Assembly: GCF_937900395.1 (NCBI RefSeq)
Contig: NZ_CALCDX010000187.1
Coordinates: 1-32,983, forward strand
DNA: 32,983 nucleotides
Direction of reading: 5' to 3'
Source: an uncultured Caulobacter sp.
Lineage (GTDB): Bacteria > Pseudomonadota > Alphaproteobacteria > Caulobacterales > Caulobacteraceae
The notes below the pieces were generated by a model. It was not told the DNA's origin. It did no database searches and saw only the letters and a program-made list of their open reading frames with translations. Numbering within the stretch: the stretch's first letter is position 1; each line of letters opens with the position of its first letter. The position numbers and the translations under genes are program-made. This document shows positions 17,222 through 24,163 of this stretch, piece after piece.

Positions 17222-18265
17222 ATGGCCACCGCTAAAGGCTATGCGGCGCCCGCCGCTGGCGCGCCCCTGGCGCCGTTCAACTTCGAACGCCGCGACCCCA
17301 ACCCCGACGACGTCGTCATCTCGATCAAGTACTGCGGCGTCTGCCACTCCGACATCCACATGGTCGACAACGGCTGGGGCCAGAGCGTCTATCCGATCGT
17401 GCCGGGCCACGAGATCGCCGGCGTGGTCACCGCCGTCGGCGCCAATGTCACCAAGTTCAAGGAAGGCGACCCTGTCGGCGTCGGCTGCTTCGTCGACAGC
17501 TGCGTGACCTGCAAGGCCGCCCGCGACCTGGATCGCGAGCAGTACCAGCCGGGCCTCGTCCTGACCTACAGCGCGTTTGAGCCGGGCTCGGACACCCCAA
17601 CCTACGGCGGCTATTCCGACCACATCGTGGTCAAGGAAGACTATGTGCTGTCGATCCCCGACAACCTGCCGCTGGACGCCGCCGCGCCGCTGCTCTGCGC
17701 GGGCATCACGCTCTACTCGCCGCTGCGCCACTGGAACGCCGGCCCCGGCAAGAAGGTCGCGATCCTGGGTATGGGCGGTCTGGGCCACATGGGCGTCAAG
17801 CTGGCCCACGCCATGGGCGCCGAGGTCACGGTGCTGAGCCAGACCCTGTCCAAGCAGGAGGATGGCCGGCGCCTGGGCGCGGACCACTACTACGCCACCA
17901 ATGACCCGAAGACCTTCGAGACCCTGGCCGACACGTTCGACCTGCTGATCTGCACGGTCTCCTCGCCGCTGGACTGGGGCGCGTACCTGGCCCTGCTGAA
18001 GATCGACGGGACCATGGTCATCGTCGGCGCGCCGGAAGAGCCCGTGCCGCTGAACGCCTTCGCCCTGATCCCCGGCCGCCGCACCCTGGCCGGCTCGATG
18101 ATCGGCTCGATCAAGGAGACCCAGGAGATGCTCGACTTCTGCGGCGAGAACAACATCGTCGCCGAGATCGAGACCATCTCGATCGACCAGATCAACGAAG
18201 CCTACAAGCGCATGCACAAGAGCGACGTGCGCTACCGCTTCGTGATCGACATGGCGACGCTGTAA
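17222..18265 (+). CDS. NAD(P)-dependent zinc alcohol dehydrogenase, YahK/cinnamyl-alcohol type
   Basis: This medium-chain dehydrogenase (347 residues) would interconvert aldehydes and alcohols in the cytoplasm. Catalytic-zinc ligands are visible: Cys38 (CGVCHSD), His63-Glu64 (GHEIAG) and Cys159 (LLCAGIT). The Rossmann glycine motif is GMGGLGHMG (183-191), and the YahK-like GSMIGSIKETQEMLDFC follows. The structural-zinc lobe is incomplete: Cys94 and Cys97 are present, but the third and fourth cysteines are replaced by Ala100 and Gln109 (CVTCKAARDLDREQYQ). I recall a natural subgroup of this family with the same change. AAGGA lies about 10 bp before the ATG. It is flanked by 175 bp with no visible signal upstream and by a hairpin downstream. 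Confidence 0.9.
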   Translation: MATAKGYAAPAAGAPLAPFNFERRDPNPDDVVISIKYCGVCHSDIHMVDNGWGQSVYPIVPGHEIAGVVTAVGANVTKFKEGDPVGVGCFVDSCVTCKAARDLDREQYQPGLVLTYSAFEPGSDTPTYGGYSDHIVVKEDYVLSIPDNLPLDAAAPLLCAGITLYSPLRHWNAGPGKKVAILGMGGLGHMGVKLAHAMGAEVTVLSQTLSKQEDGRRLGADHYYATNDPKTFETLADTFDLLICTVSSPLDWGAYLALLKIDGTMVIVGAPEEPVPLNAFALIPGRRTLAGSMIGSIKETQEMLDFCGENNIVAEIETISIDQINEAYKRMHKSDVRYRFVIDMATL

Positions 18266-18273
18266 GGGCTCAG

Positions 18274-18308
18274 CCTGGACGGATCTGCGCGGAGCAGGTC
18301 CGTCCAGG
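18274..18308 (+). terminator. Hairpin after the alcohol dehydrogenase
   Basis: CCTGGACGGA (18274-18283) pairs with TCCGTCCAGG (18299-18308). The 15-base loop can itself form CTGC/GCAG. It lies 9 bp after the stop codon. There is no strong T-run, so termination may be weak. Confidence 0.55.
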
Positions 18309-18345
18309 TCGGCATCTCTGTTCAGCACTTCGCACAAGAATAGTT

Positions 18346-18485
18346 CGCCTTCCTGGGCCTTGTGCCCAGAACCCATGCCGGCGGCAGGTTGTGATCTTGA
18401 GGCGAGTTGGGCAGAACCGCCCAGAACACCGGTCGGCTCAGCTGCCTCGGAACCATGGGTCCTGGGCACAAGGCCCAGGAAGGCG
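18346..18485. repeat. 140-bp inverted-repeat element with 32-bp arms
   Basis: The left arm (18346-18377, starting CGCCTTCCTGGGCC) and right arm (18454-18485, ending GGCCCAGGAAGGCG) are inverted repeats matching at 31 of 32 positions. They flank a 76-bp core that contains a further small hairpin (TGGGC 18408-18412, GCCCA 18419-18423). The element fills the gap between convergent genes and ends 17 bp before the end of the next gene. It could be a miniature inverted-repeat (MITE-like) unit or a bidirectional terminator. No coding capacity or target-site duplication is evident. Confidence 0.7.
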
Positions 18486-18501
18486 GCGATTGGGTCGTCT
18501 G

Positions 18502-19827
18502 CTATACCGCCGCCGCCGGCTTGGCCCCGGTGGTCGGCCGGTACTTTTCCGCGTCCGATGTAAACTCGGCGTGTCCGTAGCGTTTCAGCTGGCGCTTTAG
18601 CCGTCCCACCAGCCGCGCATCGGCCAGGTCCGAGAGCCCCGGGACCCGCCGGGCCAGCCGATAGGCGGTCAGCTGGCCGGTCACCAGCGTGGCCACCAAT
18701 CCAAACATCATGAAGTCGCGCGGGCCGATCTCTACGCCCATGCGTTTGGCCGCCGCGACATCGCCGTTCATGAAGTTGCGCAGGAAAAACACCTTGGAGA
18801 AGCCGCGCTCGACTTGGTCGAACAGCCGGTTCTCGGGCCGCTCGTCGGGGAGCAGGTAGGCGTTCAGCGTCGCGCGGACCAGCTCGCCGCAGGTGGCGTC
18901 GTCGAAGCCGGCGCGCAGGGTGGCGCTGCGGGCGTTCATGGTGTCGACCACCCCTTGCGGGGTGTCGGCCAGCAAGTCCTCGGGCAGGCCCAGCAGGAAG
19001 CAGCGATAACGAGCCAGCTCGACGCGGGCGCGCTCCTCGGCCGTGAAGGTCTTCCGGCCCTCGCCGACGATCTTGTAGCTCATCAGGAAGATCGGGATCA
19101 GGCCGGCCGGCATCTGGTCGACCTGCGGGATCGGGATCCCGTAGACCCCGACGTCCCAGCGATTGGAGCGCTTCAGGGCGTTGAACCGCACCATCGAGTG
19201 CATCAACCGCACCATCGCCGCCGCTCGGAAGCCGGCGCCATGCCGCTCCAGCGAGCCGGGCAGCAGGGTGGCCGTGAAGAAGGTCGCCGTCTCGTTCACC
19301 CGCCTGGCGGCCGTGTCATTTGATAGCGTCCCGGTCAGGGCCATCGGCAGGGCGGCGTACTTGTTCATGAAGGTGGCGATGAAGGCGCCGCGGATCGCGA
19401 AGGGGCCGAGATTGGCGGCGGCGTTGCGGTCCAGGCGCTGGCCCTCGCGCACCAGGTCCATGTCCAGCCAGTCGGGGGTGCGCTCCATGTCGGCGATGAA
19501 GGCGGCCAGCTCCGGTGGGGCGTCGGGCACGGCCGCGATCCCCTCGTCGCAGGCCTTGGTCAGCATCTCGACCAGCGGCCGGAAGCCATAGCGCGGCATC
19601 AGGGCGGCATAGGCGTCGGCCACGACATCGCCCAGCATGGTGTAGGCCTTGATCAGCGCGATCTTGTCCGCATCCAGCTTGGCGCGCGCCAGCCTTGGCG
19701 CCACGCTTTGGCGGGGATCGGTCGTGAACCGCTCGGGCGTGATGTCGAAATCGATGTCGCCATAGAGTTCGGGCAGGGCGGTCTTCTGCGAGGCGACCTT
19801 GGCCAGGACCTGGTCCAGCGTGTTCAT
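18502..19827 (-). CDS. MpaB / rubber-oxygenase-like haem protein (DUF2236)
   Basis: Members of this family bind a b-type haem and include latex-clearing protein Lcp, which cleaves polyisoprene, and fungal MpaB, which cleaves a farnesyl chain. The 441-residue product has the signature region with Arg176, Thr180 and His210 (ARRVNETATFF, MVRLMHSMVRFN). The R-x3-T and T-x29-H spacing equals that of the Lcp residues R164, T168 and H198 as I recall them, so His210 is the likely proximal haem ligand. There is no signal peptide, unlike secreted Lcp, so the protein is probably cytoplasmic and the substrate need not be rubber. It is divergent from a TetR regulator with an operator between them. The ATG at 19825-19827 is preceded by GAGGAT. 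Confidence 0.85.
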   Translation of the reverse strand: MNTLDQVLAKVASQKTALPELYGDIDFDITPERFTTDPRQSVAPRLARAKLDADKIALIKAYTMLGDVVADAYAALMPRYGFRPLVEMLTKACDEGIAAVPDAPPELAAFIADMERTPDWLDMDLVREGQRLDRNAAANLGPFAIRGAFIATFMNKYAALPMALTGTLSNDTAARRVNETATFFTATLLPGSLERHGAGFRAAAMVRLMHSMVRFNALKRSNRWDVGVYGIPIPQVDQMPAGLIPIFLMSYKIVGEGRKTFTAEERARVELARYRCFLLGLPEDLLADTPQGVVDTMNARSATLRAGFDDATCGELVRATLNAYLLPDERPENRLFDQVERGFSKVFFLRNFMNGDVAAAKRMGVEIGPRDFMMFGLVATLVTGQLTAYRLARRVPGLSDLADARLVGRLKRQLKRYGHAEFTSDAEKYRPTTGAKPAAAV

Positions 19828-19880
19828 CGTATCCTCGTGACGTCGCGGACCCGTGACGGATCCGGCTTTCGCATCATAGG

Positions 19881-19895
19881 TTACGCCAACCGTAA
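19881..19895. promoter_or_regulatory. Operator between mpaB-like gene and tetR
   Basis: TTACG-N5-CGTAA is an exact inverted repeat in the 117-bp divergent promoter region. Its 15-bp size suits a TetR dimer. It lies 53 bp before the oxygenase start and 49 bp before the regulator start, so one site could control both. Binding by the adjacent regulator is inference from position. Confidence 0.55.
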
Positions 19896-19944
19896 GCCTC
19901 GGCTACTCGCCTTGGCCCTGATACGGAGAGGCGGCGCGGCGCGG

Positions 19945-20559
19945 ATGCAAGGCCCTGAAAAGACAAGGCGAACGCCAAGACAGCCGCGCTCGGAAGCGAC
20001 GGTCGAGGCCATTCTGGAGGCGACCTTTCAACTTCTGGAGCAGGGCGGCGTCGAGGCCCTGACCACCAACCACATCGCCGAGCGGGCGGGGGTCAGCGTC
20101 GGCACGCTCTATCAGTACTTCGGCGGCAAGCAGGCGATCCTGGCCGCCTTGGCGCATCGCCAGGCTGAAGCCGCCCGTGACCGGATCGCCGACTTGGTGA
20201 TCGCGCGGCCCGAGTTGGGCGCTGTCCGGATGATCGTACGCATCCTGGCGACGGCCTTCGAGGGCTCGCCCGCGACGCGGCGCGCTCTGCTGGACGCCCT
20301 GCTGCTGGACGAGGGCGAGGGGGTGATGGCGCGGCATCACCAGTCGTTCTTCGCCGCCATCGCCGGCAAGGCGGCGCTGGGCTTCGACCTATCGCCGGAG
20401 GCCGGTTTCGTGTTGACCCACGCCGCGGTCAGCCTGCTGCGCGCGGCGACGCTCGAGCAGGATCTGGGTCTCGATCCCGAGCGTCTGGAGGACGAGCTGG
20501 TCAGGTTGATGGAAGGCTACATTTCGGCGCTCGCCGTCACGAAAAGCGCGCCTGGGTAG
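19945..20559 (+). CDS. TetR-family transcriptional regulator
   Basis: The 204-residue product has the TetR N-terminal HTH at about residues 15-60 (ILEATFQLLEQGGVEALTT, HIAERAGVSVGTLYQYFGGK) and a helical ligand-binding C-terminal domain. The start is set at ATG 19945, after GGAGAGGCGGCG. The frame is open further upstream, but that part crosses the operator and encodes nothing recognisable. Being divergent from the MpaB-like oxygenase, it most likely represses that gene until a ligand binds. The ligand is unknown. Confidence 0.9.
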   Translation: MQGPEKTRRTPRQPRSEATVEAILEATFQLLEQGGVEALTTNHIAERAGVSVGTLYQYFGGKQAILAALAHRQAEAARDRIADLVIARPELGAVRMIVRILATAFEGSPATRRALLDALLLDEGEGVMARHHQSFFAAIAGKAALGFDLSPEAGFVLTHAAVSLLRAATLEQDLGLDPERLEDELVRLMEGYISALAVTKSAPG

Positions 20560-20580
20560 AGCTCGCGTCGACTCGCCGAC

Positions 20581-20605
20581 GGAACCGCCACGCCAAGGTC
20601 ACGTT
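20581..20605 (+). promoter_or_regulatory. General-stress (EcfG/SigT-type) promoter
   Basis: GGAAC (20581-20585), a 16-bp spacer, and CGTT (20602-20605) match the alphaproteobacterial EcfG consensus GGAAC-N16/17-CGTT exactly. The site is 36 bp before the start codon of the gene it faces, leaving a short leader with GGAGAG as ribosome site. Confidence 0.75.
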
Positions 20606-20640
20606 GTTTCCGCCGGGAGGGGCCTCGACGGAGAGTTTAG

Positions 20641-21198
20641 ATGACCAACAAGCTTGCCTTGCTCGCCGCCGCCGCGTCCCTGACGTTCGCCGGCGCCGCT
20701 TTCGCCCAGAGCACCACTTCCACGGGCTCGACCGCCACCGGCACGCCCTCGACCGGCGCCGCCACCGCGCCGACCGCCCCGGGCCAGACGCCTCCAGGCC
20801 AGACCATGACCGCTCCGGGCCAGTCGATGACCACGCCGGGTCAATCGACCGCTCCGGGCCAGACCATGACCAGCCCGGGGGCCACGTCCGCCGCGCCGAG
20901 CTCCTCGATGACCTCGCCGTCGGCCAACCCCGCCGACAGCGCCGCGACCCCGAGCTCGGCCAATGTCGCCAGCTTCAAGGTCGGCTCGGCCGTGAAGGAC
21001 GCTCAAGGCGTTCCGGTCGGCCAAATCAGCGGCACCAGCACGGGTGCCGACGGCTCGACGAACGTGATTGTCACCAACGGCGGCGTGAAGTTCGCCCTGC
21101 CGGGCAACAGCCTGAGCGCGGGCGCGGACGGCAGCGTCTCGACCACGGCCACCAAGGCCCAGATCGACGCCACCGTCGCCGGCGCCAAGCCGCAGTAA
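20641..21198 (+). CDS. Secreted low-complexity protein with PGQ repeats, predicted stress-induced
   Basis: The 185-residue product has a clear signal peptide (KLALLAAAASLTFAGAAFA, cleavage near Ala22). A Thr/Ser/Pro/Ala region follows with about five imperfect APGQTMT or APGQSMT units at residues 45-80. The C-terminal domain of about 75 residues (VGSAVKDAQGVPVGQISG, NGGVKFALPGNSLS) resembles the PRC-barrel-like modules of alphaproteobacterial periplasmic proteins. It should be periplasmic or surface-exposed. Control by the general stress sigma factor is predicted from the promoter 36 bp upstream, and a strong terminator follows. Function is unknown. Confidence 0.85.
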   Translation: MTNKLALLAAAASLTFAGAAFAQSTTSTGSTATGTPSTGAATAPTAPGQTPPGQTMTAPGQSMTTPGQSTAPGQTMTSPGATSAAPSSSMTSPSANPADSAATPSSANVASFKVGSAVKDAQGVPVGQISGTSTGADGSTNVIVTNGGVKFALPGNSLSAGADGSVSTTATKAQIDATVAGAKPQ

Positions 21199-21228
21199 GC
21201 AATCGTTCTACACGACGATGCTAAGGTC

Positions 21229-21262
21229 GCCCGCTCGGCATTGCCGAGCGGGCTTCTCGCTG
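21229..21262 (+). terminator. Terminator after the PGQ-repeat protein
   Basis: GCCCGCTCGGC (21229-21239) pairs perfectly with GCCGAGCGGGC (21243-21253) around loop ATT, followed by TTCTCGCTG. The 11-bp stem is strong and the U-tract modest. Confidence 0.75.
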
Positions 21263-21312
21263 CTAGCGATGGCCTGCAAAGGGGCGGTTTTCCGCCGACT
21301 TGGGGTTCCCGT

Positions 21313-21708
21313 ATGCCTCCGGCCAACAAGACCAAGCGTGGGTCCAACTCGCTGCTTTGGGATCTTCTGACGTTCGATCGCCTGGTCACCGGGCCGGTGA
21401 TTCACTTCATCTATTGGGCCGGCTTGGGCGTCGTGGCGCTGTTCGGCTTCTCGGTCGTAGGCGCCGCCGTGGGCCTGGCGCTGAAGGAGCCGGGCGTCGG
21501 CTCGCTGTTGCTGGCGTTCCCGGTGCTGGTCGCGGGCCTGCTGGTCGCCGGCGCGCTCGTCCTGCTGTGGCGCGCGTTCTGCGAGTTCTACGTCGCCATC
21601 TTCCGCATCAGCGAGGATCTGCGCGCCTTGCGCCAGACCAGCGACGCCGACCACGCCGCCTCCCTGGCCCGCCGGCAGGCCCAGCCGGCCGAGGCGGCGC
21701 AGGACTAG
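21313..21708 (+). CDS. DUF4282 membrane protein
   Basis: The 131-residue product begins at ATG 21313 (MPPANKTKRGSNSLLWDLL). The frame is open further upstream but overlaps the preceding terminator. Two membrane segments are seen at about residues 34-56 (FIYWAGLGVVALFGFSVVGA) and 68-92 (LLLAFPVLVAGLLVAGALV). The DUF4282-type ending LLWRAFCEFYVAIFRISEDL follows, then a charged cytoplasmic tail. The role is unknown. It ends 3 bp before the convergent ohrR stop. Confidence 0.8.
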   Translation: MPPANKTKRGSNSLLWDLLTFDRLVTGPVIHFIYWAGLGVVALFGFSVVGAAVGLALKEPGVGSLLLAFPVLVAGLLVAGALVLLWRAFCEFYVAIFRISEDLRALRQTSDADHAASLARRQAQPAEAAQD

Positions 21709-21711
21709 TCC

Positions 21712-22158
21712 TCAGCGGGCGACCGTCTTTAGCCGCTCCCGCAAGGTCGTGAGTTCGGCCATCGGCATGTTCAGCGCGCAGAACAGTTTCTCCGGCACGC
21801 TGGCCGCCTGCTCGCGCAGCGCCTGGCCCTTTTCCGTCAGCGCCACGATCACCCGCCGCTCGTCGTCCGGATCGCGGTGGCGCTCGACGAGGCCGCCCGC
21901 CTCCAGCCGCTTGAGCAGCGGGGTCAGGGTGCTGGAATCAAGATCCAGCGCGTCGCCCAGCGCGCCGACGGTGCGCGGGCTCTGCTCCCACAGCACCAGC
22001 ATGGCCAGATACTGCGGATAGGTCAGGCCCAGGGCGTCCAGGATCGGGCGATAGAGCCGCGTCATCCGGTTGGCCGCGCCGTAGAGGGCGAAGCACAGCT
22101 GGTTGTCGAGGCGCAGGATCTCGACAGGGCTCTCGGATGACGCGGGTTTCTCTGTCAT
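21712..22158 (-). CDS. ohrR: OhrR, MarR-family organic-hydroperoxide sensor
   Basis: OhrR represses ohr until a reactive cysteine is oxidised by organic peroxides. The 148-residue product starts at ATG 22156-22158 (MTEKPASSESPVEIL). It has the diagnostic NQLCFALY with Cys22, a winged HTH (LGDALDLDSSTLTPLLKRLE, wing HRDPDDERRV) and a second cysteine at Cys127 (KLFCALN). The Cys22/Cys127 numbering equals that of the two-cysteine Xanthomonas OhrR, so a disulfide-locking mechanism is likely. It lies 10 bp downstream of ohr on the same strand and is probably co-transcribed and autoregulated. Confidence 0.93.
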   Translation of the reverse strand: MTEKPASSESPVEILRLDNQLCFALYGAANRMTRLYRPILDALGLTYPQYLAMLVLWEQSPRTVGALGDALDLDSSTLTPLLKRLEAGGLVERHRDPDDERRVIVALTEKGQALREQAASVPEKLFCALNMPMAELTTLRERLKTVAR

Positions 22159-22168
22159 GTCGACTGGC

Positions 22169-22585
22169 TTACGCCGCCTTGACGCTGATAGCCACGTCGA
22201 CATTGCCGCGCGTGGCGTTGGAATACGGGCAGACCTGGTGCGCGGTGGCGACCAGGGCTTCGGCGTCCGCCTGGCTCAGGCCTTGGGTCTCGACCTCCAG
22301 CGCCACTTCCAGCGCGAAACCCGCGCCGGCGCTGGCGAGGCCGACTTGGCCGGTTACGGTCGAACCGGTCAGCGGGATCTTCTGCGTGCGGGCCACGTGA
22401 GCCATGGCGCTTTGGAAGCAGGCGGCGTAGCCAGCGGCGAACAACTGCTCGGGATTGGTGCCCGTCTCCTTGCCGCCCAGCGACTTGGGCATCGACAGTT
22501 GGACGTCCAGCAGGCCGTCTTCGCTGCGGGCGTGGCCTTCGCGGCCGCCGACGACGGTGGCGCGGGTGGTGTAGAGGGTGGTCAT
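22169..22585 (-). CDS. ohr: Organic hydroperoxide resistance protein Ohr
   Basis: Ohr is a homodimeric thiol peroxidase that reduces organic and fatty-acid hydroperoxides using lipoylated proteins. The 138-residue product starts at ATG 22583-22585 (MTTLYTTRATVVGG), with GAGGAG about 8 bp upstream. Both catalytic cysteines are present: Cys56 in GYAACFQSA and Cys119 in HQVCPYSNATRGN. Also visible are the NPEQLFAAG motif with Glu46 and an N-terminal Arg (Arg20) expected at the active site. An upstream in-frame ATG would add about 24 basic residues across the operator and is rejected. It is the first gene of ohr-ohrR. Confidence 0.96.
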   Translation of the reverse strand: MTTLYTTRATVVGGREGHARSEDGLLDVQLSMPKSLGGKETGTNPEQLFAAGYAACFQSAMAHVARTQKIPLTGSTVTGQVGLASAGAGFALEVALEVETQGLSQADAEALVATAHQVCPYSNATRGNVDVAISVKAA

Positions 22586-22622
22586 GGCGAAACTCCTCGC
22601 TCTCGAATGATGCGAACGATTT

Positions 22623-22677
22623 AATCGCGCGCGATTTATATTCAAGAAGGTTGTCACGAAAAAGATCGCGCACGATC
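22623..22677. promoter_or_regulatory. ohr promoter with two OhrR-like operators
   Basis: AATCGCGCGCGATT (22623-22636) is a perfect 14-bp palindrome. GATCGCGCACGATC (22664-22677) is the same motif with one mismatched pair. Their centres are 41 bp apart, close to four helical turns. On the minus strand a TATAAA box abuts the first palindrome, so binding there would block RNA polymerase. Assignment to OhrR is inference from position and symmetry. Confidence 0.65.
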
Positions 22678-22692
22678 GATTTTATCCGGGGA

Positions 22693-23391
22693 TCAGGCCG
22701 CCCAGGCCGCCGCGAAACGGCGCAACAGCGAGCGGGCCAGGCTGTCCTTGTCCTTCTCGGCGGCTTCCAGACGCAGAAAGAGGTCGCCGGCGCGGTGGTG
22801 GGCCCGCGCAGGCAAGCCCTGGCCGGCCAAGCGGACCAGGCCGCGCTCGGCCGCCTTGGTCGAGATCCAGGCCTGACGGGGACCCAGCGGCGTGTCGACC
22901 TCGACGCGACCGCCTTCGGCCAGGACGCGGGGGGCGACCTTGCCGGTCAGCCAAAGATCGTCGCCGCGCACCAGGGCGCCGTCCAGCGGCCGGTGGCGGA
23001 CCTCGAACAGCACGTCCAGCAGCCGCACCTTGTCGCCGGCGCGAAGACCGGCGGGCAGCTTCAGGCGCAGGCGGCGGCCGTCGATCGACAGCTCTTCCGC
23101 GCCGCCGGACACGGCGGTGGCGATGTCGATGTCCAGGAAGGCGTAGTCGGCCGCGGCGGGCGTGGTCACGGCCGGCGCGAAGGTCGTCGGACGCGCCAGA
23201 GTGTCCTGCAGCAGGCGATAGGCGGCCTGGACTTCGCGAAACAGCGCCGCGTCGCCAGTCGGACGGTCCGGATGGGCGCGCTTGGCGGCTTCGCGATAGG
23301 CCTTGCGCAATGCGCGCTCGTCCGCGTCCGGCCCGACGCCGAGCAGGGCGCGGGCCGCGAAAAGCGTCAGGACGGGGCCCTTGGCGGTCAT
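22693..23391 (-). CDS. J-domain (DnaJ-like) co-chaperone
   Basis: The 232-residue product begins with a J domain (residues about 10-65) with the DnaK-stimulating HPD at 40-42 (KRAHPDRPTG). It then has a DnaJ C-terminal substrate-binding region (about 85-215) that includes LRLKLPAGLRAGDKVRL, a beta-domain hallmark, and GDLFLRLE near the end. The Gly/Phe linker and zinc finger of full-length DnaJ are absent, and length is about 60% of DnaJ, placing it near the CbpA/DjlA-like minor J proteins. It would recruit DnaK to specific clients in the cytoplasm. It is divergent from pdxH across 106 bp. Confidence 0.85.
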   Translation of the reverse strand: MTAKGPVLTLFAARALLGVGPDADERALRKAYREAAKRAHPDRPTGDAALFREVQAAYRLLQDTLARPTTFAPAVTTPAAADYAFLDIDIATAVSGGAEELSIDGRRLRLKLPAGLRAGDKVRLLDVLFEVRHRPLDGALVRGDDLWLTGKVAPRVLAEGGRVEVDTPLGPRQAWISTKAAERGLVRLAGQGLPARAHHRAGDLFLRLEAAEKDKDSLARSLLRRFAAAWAA

Positions 23392-23497
23392 GGCCGCGAC
23401 CCTGCCGCCCGGATGGTCAACGGGGCGTTAAGTTAAGACTTTCGCTTACGGGGCCGGGGCTGTGGCCCCTCGCCACGGGGCGGCCTATATGAGGATC
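23392..23497. promoter_or_regulatory. Divergent promoter region dnaJ-like / pdxH
   Basis: The 106-bp gap holds TTAAGTTAAG near 23428-23438, which read on either strand gives TTAA-type promoter sequence. A GC-rich hairpin (GGGGCC/GGCCCC) lies near 23448-23470 within the pdxH leader. No recognised operator is visible. Confidence 0.3.
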
Positions 23498-24163
23498 ATG
23501 AGCGACCAGACCCTGATCCCGGCCTCGCCCAGCGAGGACGACTACGTCCGCCAGGTCACCGAGGCCACGCCGCCGCCGCTGCTGTCGGAGGAGGATCCCT
23601 TCGCCCTGTTCGCCGAATGGCTGGAGGATGCGGGCAAGAAGGAGCTCAACGATCCCAACGCCATGACCGTGTCGACGGTCGACGCCGACGGCATGCCCGA
23701 CTCGCGCATGGTGCTGCTGAAGGACTTCGATAGCCGCGGCTTCGTCTTCTACACCAACACCCACAGCGCCAAGGGACGGGAGCTGGCGGCCAATCCGAAG
23801 GCCGCGATCCTGTTTCACTGGAAGTCGCTGCGCCGCCAGGTGCGGATCCGGGGTCTCGTCGAGGCGGTGACCGAGGCCGAGGCCGACGCCTATTTCGCCA
23901 GCCGCGCCCGTCACAGCCAGATCGGCGCCTGGGCCAGCGATCAGTCGCAACCGCTGCCCGAGCGTCACGCGCTGGAGAAGCGGGTCGCCGAGATGGGCCT
24001 GAAGTTCGGCCTGGGAAAAGTGCCGCGCCCGCCGCACTGGTCGGGCTATCGCATCGCCCCCGTCACCATCGAGTTCTGGCGCGATCGGCCGTTCCGCCTG
24101 CATGAGCGGCTGGTGTTCGACCGCGTCGGCGACGGCTGGACGACGAAGCGGCTGTTCCCCTAA
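23498..24163 (+). CDS. pdxH: Pyridoxamine 5'-phosphate oxidase PdxH
   Basis: PdxH uses FMN and oxygen to make pyridoxal 5'-phosphate, the final step of vitamin B6 synthesis and salvage. The 221-residue product starts at ATG 23498, preceded by GAGG; ATG 23489 is an alternative three codons upstream. Family motifs are clear: MTVSTVDADGMPDSRMVLLK, FVFYTNTHSAKGRELAANP, AILFHWKSLRRQVRIRG and the C-terminal FWRDRPFRLHERLVF. The SRxQIGAWASxQS motif is also present (HSQIGAWASDQSQPL). Length is normal. The stop overlaps the convergent hydrolase stop by 4 bp. Confidence 0.95.
   Translation: MSDQTLIPASPSEDDYVRQVTEATPPPLLSEEDPFALFAEWLEDAGKKELNDPNAMTVSTVDADGMPDSRMVLLKDFDSRGFVFYTNTHSAKGRELAANPKAAILFHWKSLRRQVRIRGLVEAVTEAEADAYFASRARHSQIGAWASDQSQPLPERHALEKRVAEMGLKFGLGKVPRPPHWSGYRIAPVTIEFWRDRPFRLHERLVFDRVGDGWTTKRLFP

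Noticed and set aside
18346..18485. CRISPR-like repeat
   Set aside because: There are only two arms, in inverted orientation, and no spacer series or cas genes.
22586..22657. N-terminal extension of Ohr from an upstream ATG
   Set aside because: It would cross the operator and TATAAA box and add a basic segment absent from the family; the ATG at 22583-22585 has a good ribosome site.
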